From: Loxodes magnus
Taxonomy: Eukaryota > Ciliophora > Karyorelictea > Loxodida > Loxodidae
Length of the DNA stretch: 64,000 bases
NCBI GenBank assembly: GCA_946699065.1
Contig: CAMPDV010000715.1
Coordinates: forward strand, 124,001 to 188,000
Direction of reading: 5' to 3'
The notes beneath the pieces are model-generated. The model was not told the origin of the DNA and searched no databases. It worked only from the letters and a program-made list of their open reading frames with translations. Below are positions 60,452 through 64,000 of the stretch, piece by piece. Each line of letters begins with the position of its first letter. The stretch's first letter is position 1. Both the position numbers and the translations under genes were made by a program.

Positions 60452-61500
60452 ATCTTGTTAGAGCAAATGTATAATTCCTAATTACATAAATCAATTTCTG
60501 AGTTAGGCTTATTACAAATTTATAGATTTAGTAGAATTTGATGAAGAAGATAAAAAAAAAAGTTTAATATTAAGCTGATTGTTAAAAAAGAGCCTGTTGT
60601 TACCCTCTTGATATTTTATCCGAGAAAGAATTACAAAAAAACAAGAAAGTTAGATTACTTTAAAAAGATGTGAAACTAAGCAGAATTGAAGAAGATGAGA
60701 AAGAGAGAAGGTTCGAAGAAGAGTGTAAAGCAAAAGAAAGACGAGGATTCAGACTATATATGTCAGAGTAGCTGACCGTATATAGAGAACTTGATGTAAT
60801 TCCATCTTTGAGTGATCCGAAAATACCTCAAGTGACAAAGGCACATGATCTCCTAAATCTGTGTGAAGGTAAATTGGTGTTAAGAGATGTTTCTGGGAAC
60901 CAAAGATTTTGAAACAAGCAAAAAGCTGATGGCAGAAGAAGAACTTATTGGTAGCATAAAAGTAAAAAAATAATTTTGAAATTCAACATAATAACTAAAT
61001 AAAATTAACTATTACCATAAATATAACCAATCTAATCAATCTTGATCATAATATAAAATAATTTATTATAAAATAACATTAAAATATGCAAATAAATATG
61101 GAACCTGAACTGAGAAGAGAAACAGAAATTAACACAAATGGGAGAACTTACCATTATCATTGTATTTTAAAGGGCGAACAATTTACGGTTCGTCTGGTCA
61201 AATTTTCTACAATTACATTCGAAAAGAAGTTTGACAAAACTTTTTTGTTGGATAAAGATCCAAGTTGGATGGCCATAAAAGAACTGAGCACAGTGTATGA
61301 CTTTCTTAGTCTCAATATTAATCAAACAAGTTTTAACCTTGTCGAAAACGAAGAAAGCATTACATTGGTAATAAGCTGGACACTGAATGAATATATTACA
61401 TTACATTTCAATGCAACTCTATCAAAAGAAACAGTAAAGCCTAATATTGTCATTGAAGAATTAGGCATGAAATTTTTAAATTTATAACGCAAAGTTCAGA
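60452..61500 (+). repeat. Direct repeat, left copy
   Basis: It matches 62970-64000 with an offset of about 2.52 kb and only a few percent differences, mostly single-base changes and one- to three-base indels. It contains an upstream protein-like stretch (60690-60900) and the start of the gene at 61086. Confidence 0.95.
60530..60980 (+). pseudogene. Unrecognised coding remnant upstream of the 61086 gene
   Basis: Protein-like text occurs in shifting frames: KLIVKKEPVVTLLIFYPR, RRFEEECKAKERRGFRLY, LTVYRELDVIPSLSDP and HDLLNLCEGKLVLRDVSG. The same text, with a few indels, is in the right-hand copy (63040-63500). Because the frames differ between copies, it is probably not a working gene now. No family is recognised. 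Confidence 0.4.
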
Positions 61501-62465
61501 AAATTGAGAAATATTTTACATTTTATAGTCAGAATATGTTTTGCAGGAAAAATTGTAAAATTTACCAGGACGTTTTTACAGCAGGGGATGAGTCTGTATT
61601 GAGAAGAATTGGAGGAGGGGCATATGACGCAACTTCTTATGGGACCAAAAATAAATGGAACTATACTACTATGATTAATTTTGGGGGAAATGAGAGTGAT
61701 GGTAATGGAGCTGAGGTGAGTATACCTGAGGGATTTGACTTGCTTTGGATTAGAGTGTTGAATGACAGATTTACTGATGTCTCAATTTACTTTTTAGATG
61801 GAGTTAAAGAAAAAATCGGCAGGTTTTACGCTGGGAATAGACATTTAAATGGAATATCCCCAAAAGGAACATCAGCAGATGGAGGATATGCCACTCATTT
61901 ATGGATGCCAATCCCAGTCAAAAGAAATGGAAAAGTTGCGATGATCTCAAAAGTAAATACTACCTCAGGATTTTGGATATCAGGGATTGCCTTTGGATTG
62001 AACATTTGGAAGATTGCCTACAATCCTGCAGGTGCATACTCATTGAACTTAAATGGTGGAAGTGGAGTGATAGCACATAATCTTTGGAACTAAGATCAAT
62101 TAGCATATGTTGCTGTAAACACAGTTGGGGTGTTATATGTTCCGGTAATCCCTTCTAAAAATAATAAGATGCTTTATTGGGTGAGCTATAATAACAGTTG
62201 GAATGATAATTGTTGTACCCAGGTGAGGGTAAACGACGTTGAAGTGGATGGTTTTTACGATGGATATGATAATCCAATTGCGAGACATCATAATGGAAAA
62301 ATATATTCAAGGTATTTTGCAACAATTATACCAAAAGAAATAATTCCAAATGATGCAACTTTCATCAAAGTTGAAATAGATATGTCTAAGCAGGTAACTA
62401 ATGGATTTTATTTCAGAGAGTTTGGAACACATGATGAGCTAACTTTTGATTGTATCGAAATTTAA
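61086..62465 (+). CDS. Unrecognised two-part protein, about 460 residues, atypical codon use
   Basis: Three open segments (61086, 61536 and 62130) lie in one frame, separated only by TAA codons at 61485-61487 and 62091-62093. Read with TAA as Gln, they form one protein. Residues 1-150 start MQINMEPELRRETEINTNG and end in a short helical linker. The rest is beta-rich, Gly- and Trp-rich, with GGAYDATSYG, EGFDLLWIRVLNDR, THLWMPIPVKRNGK and YYNSW-like patterns, reminiscent of a carbohydrate-binding or tail-tip fold, but I cannot name a family. All ten Trp are TGG and nine of eleven Gln are CAA or CAG. Neighbouring genes use mostly TAA, TAG and TGA. This suggests a recently acquired gene being drawn into the host code. 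The stop is either TAA at 62463-62465 or the first TGA at 62583-62585. Confidence 0.7.
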
Positions 62466-62585
62466 AAACTATCAACTTAAATAATTATATCTAAACTATT
62501 TTAGTAATGGGGCCCATAAATAATAGTGACATATACTTTAGCATTTATATTTTATATTACGTAATTCTTTGTTTTATGTAGTTGA

Positions 62586-62969
62586 TGATAATTAAAATGA
62601 TATGTAAAAAAATAAAGTTGAACTCTGGAAAATATCTTTCCGTTCAAATTTTTAATTAAAACATATTTATGACCCAAATGCTTTAGAATAATTCATGCAT
62701 ATGATGGATATTATCATTTTAATACGAAAATCATTTAGAAAAGTGTGGAACATATCAAATTAAATAATTATAACCTAATAAAATCTACTGTCAGGTGATA
62801 CATAATTTATTAACGTGGCCTTATTTGGTTTACCACATATTAATAATGTTTAAAAAATTTATATCAACAGTCTTGGAAATCTACTAATCTTGTACTACTA
62901 TTCTTCCTCTAATTGTTCGATTTCTTCTATGATAATCTCGCTTGAGAAATTAGGAATTAGAATACATTT
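62586..62969. other. Spacer between the two repeat copies
   Basis: No gene is recognised. A palindromic sequence at about 62951-62997 (AGGAATTAGAATACATTT paired with AAATGTATAATTCCT) spans the left edge of the second repeat copy. Confidence 0.5.
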
Positions 62970-64000
62970 ATCTTGTTAGAGCAAATGTATAATTCCTAAT
63001 TACATAAATCAATTTCTGAGTAAGGCTCATTACAAATTTATAGATTTAGTAGAATTTGATGAAGAAGATAAAAAAAAAGTTTAATATTAAGCTGATTGTT
63101 AAAAAAGAGCCTGTTGTTACCCTCTTGATATTTTATCCGAGAAAGAATTCCAAAAAAACAAGAAAGTTAGATTACTTTAAAAGATGTGAAACTAAGCAGA
63201 ATTGAAGAAGATGAGAAAGAGAGAAGGTTCGAAGAAGAGTGTAAAGCAAAAGAAAGATGAGGATTCAGACTATATATGTCAGAGTAGCTGACCGTATATA
63301 GAGAACTTGATGTAATTCCATCTTTGGAAGAGTGATCCGAAAATACCTCAAGTGACAAAGGCACATGATCTCCTAAATCTGTGTGAAGGTAAATTGGTGT
63401 TAAGAGATGTTTCTGGGAACCAAAGATTTTGAAACAAGCAAAAAGCTGATGGCAGAAGAAGAACTTATTGGTAACATAAAAGTAAAAAAATAATTTGGAA
63501 ATTCAACATAATAACTAAATAAAATTAACTATTACCATAAATATAACCAATCTAATCAATCTTGATCATAATATAAAATAATTTATTATAAAATAACATT
63601 AAAATATGCAAATAAATATGGAACCTGAACTGAGAAGAGAAACAGAAATTACACAAAATGGGAGAACTTACCATTATCATTGTATTTTAAAGGGTGAAGA
63701 ATTTACGGTTCGTCTGGTCAAATTTTTTACAATTACATTCGAAAAGAAGTTTGACAAAACTTTTTTGTTGGATAAAGATCCAAGTTGGATGGCCATAAAA
63801 GAACTGAGCACAGTGTATGACTTTCTTAGTCTCAATATTAATCAAACAAGCTTTAACCTTGTCGAAAACGAAGAAAGCATTACATTGGCAATAAGCTGGA
63901 CACTGAATGAATATATTACATTGCATTTCAATGCAACTCTATCAAAAGGAAACAGTAAAGCCTAATATTGTCATTGAAGAATTAGGCATGAAATTTTTAA
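62970..64000 (+). repeat. Direct repeat, right copy (runs off the window)
   Basis: Same content and orientation as 60452-61500. Small indels distinguish it, so the duplication is recent but not brand new. The right end is not seen. Confidence 0.95.
63606..64000 (+). pseudogene. Second copy of the 61086 gene, partial
   Basis: The first 110 or so residues match the left copy nearly perfectly (MQINMEPELRRETEITQNG). The frame then breaks at an extra G in an A/G run near 63948, and the window ends soon after. It may be a pseudogene, or the indel may be a sequence error. Differences from the left copy include both silent and amino-acid changes. Confidence 0.7.

Noticed and set aside
63687-63926. 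Reverse-strand open frame inside the second repeat copy
   Set aside because: It is antisense to the well-supported plus-strand gene copy and shows no independent motif.

Overview
The window looks like a ciliate nuclear genome. It is very AT-rich, and its genes only make sense if TAA and TAG are read as Gln and TGA as Trp, with TGA also serving as the real stop. The evidence is internal. Invariant Trp positions are TGA in a GPS domain, a REJ-like Tyr-x-Trp-x-Cys motif, a Gly-Tyr-Trp motif of a cysteine-rich surface protein, a papain-family Gly-Thr-x-Trp motif, LINE reverse-transcriptase motifs and several zinc knuckles. In one zinc knuckle a sister copy has TGG at the same codon. Two genes carry sense TGA codons and then end at a TGA. 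This fits the karyorelictean code (NCBI table 27, for example Loxodes) better than the Tetrahymena code. Naming the group is inference. Very short introns (23, 28 and 34 nt) are needed to keep three genes in frame. Layout: 1-6.5 kb holds a dispersed GC-richer repeat, a broken theta-class glutathione transferase, tRNA-Pro, two ORF1-type retroelement copies, a tRNA-Lys-like sequence and tRNA-Ala. 7.4-16.5 kb holds an F-box/LRR gene (-), a decayed cathepsin L-like gene (-) and several unrecognised coding stretches. 17-20.3 kb is a polycystin-like REJ-GPS-multi-TM gene (+), followed by an unknown gene and a RING/coiled-coil gene (21.8-22.8 kb). 24.2-26.8 kb is a LINE ORF2 (-). 28-46 kb is mostly repeats: a 9-bp satellite, an 8-bp satellite of about 1.65 kb, a ~36-bp array, a 45-bp core motif repeated four times, three ORF1-only retroelements, and a degenerate paralogue of a TRIM-like gene. 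45.8-47.6 kb is the intact TRIM-like gene (RING, B-box, coiled coil, ubiquitin-like C-terminus; -). 47.7-50.4 kb is a long unknown reading frame (+). 52.2-57.4 kb is a large parallel beta-helix, cysteine-rich membrane protein (-). 57.8-60.1 kb is a decayed block of three archaeal-looking genes in order: XerA-type tyrosine recombinase, RNase H-like exonuclease, Hel308-type helicase. 60.4 kb to the end is a direct duplication of about 2.5 kb carrying an unrecognised protein with codon use unlike the rest. The genes do not form one pathway; order and strands look like ordinary eukaryotic gene arrangement. The most notable content is the code usage, the archaeal-like fossil block, the TRIM-ubiquitin-like gene with its degenerate copy, and the ORF1-only retroelements. 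All gene reading was done by eye, so boundaries are approximate unless exact codons are cited.
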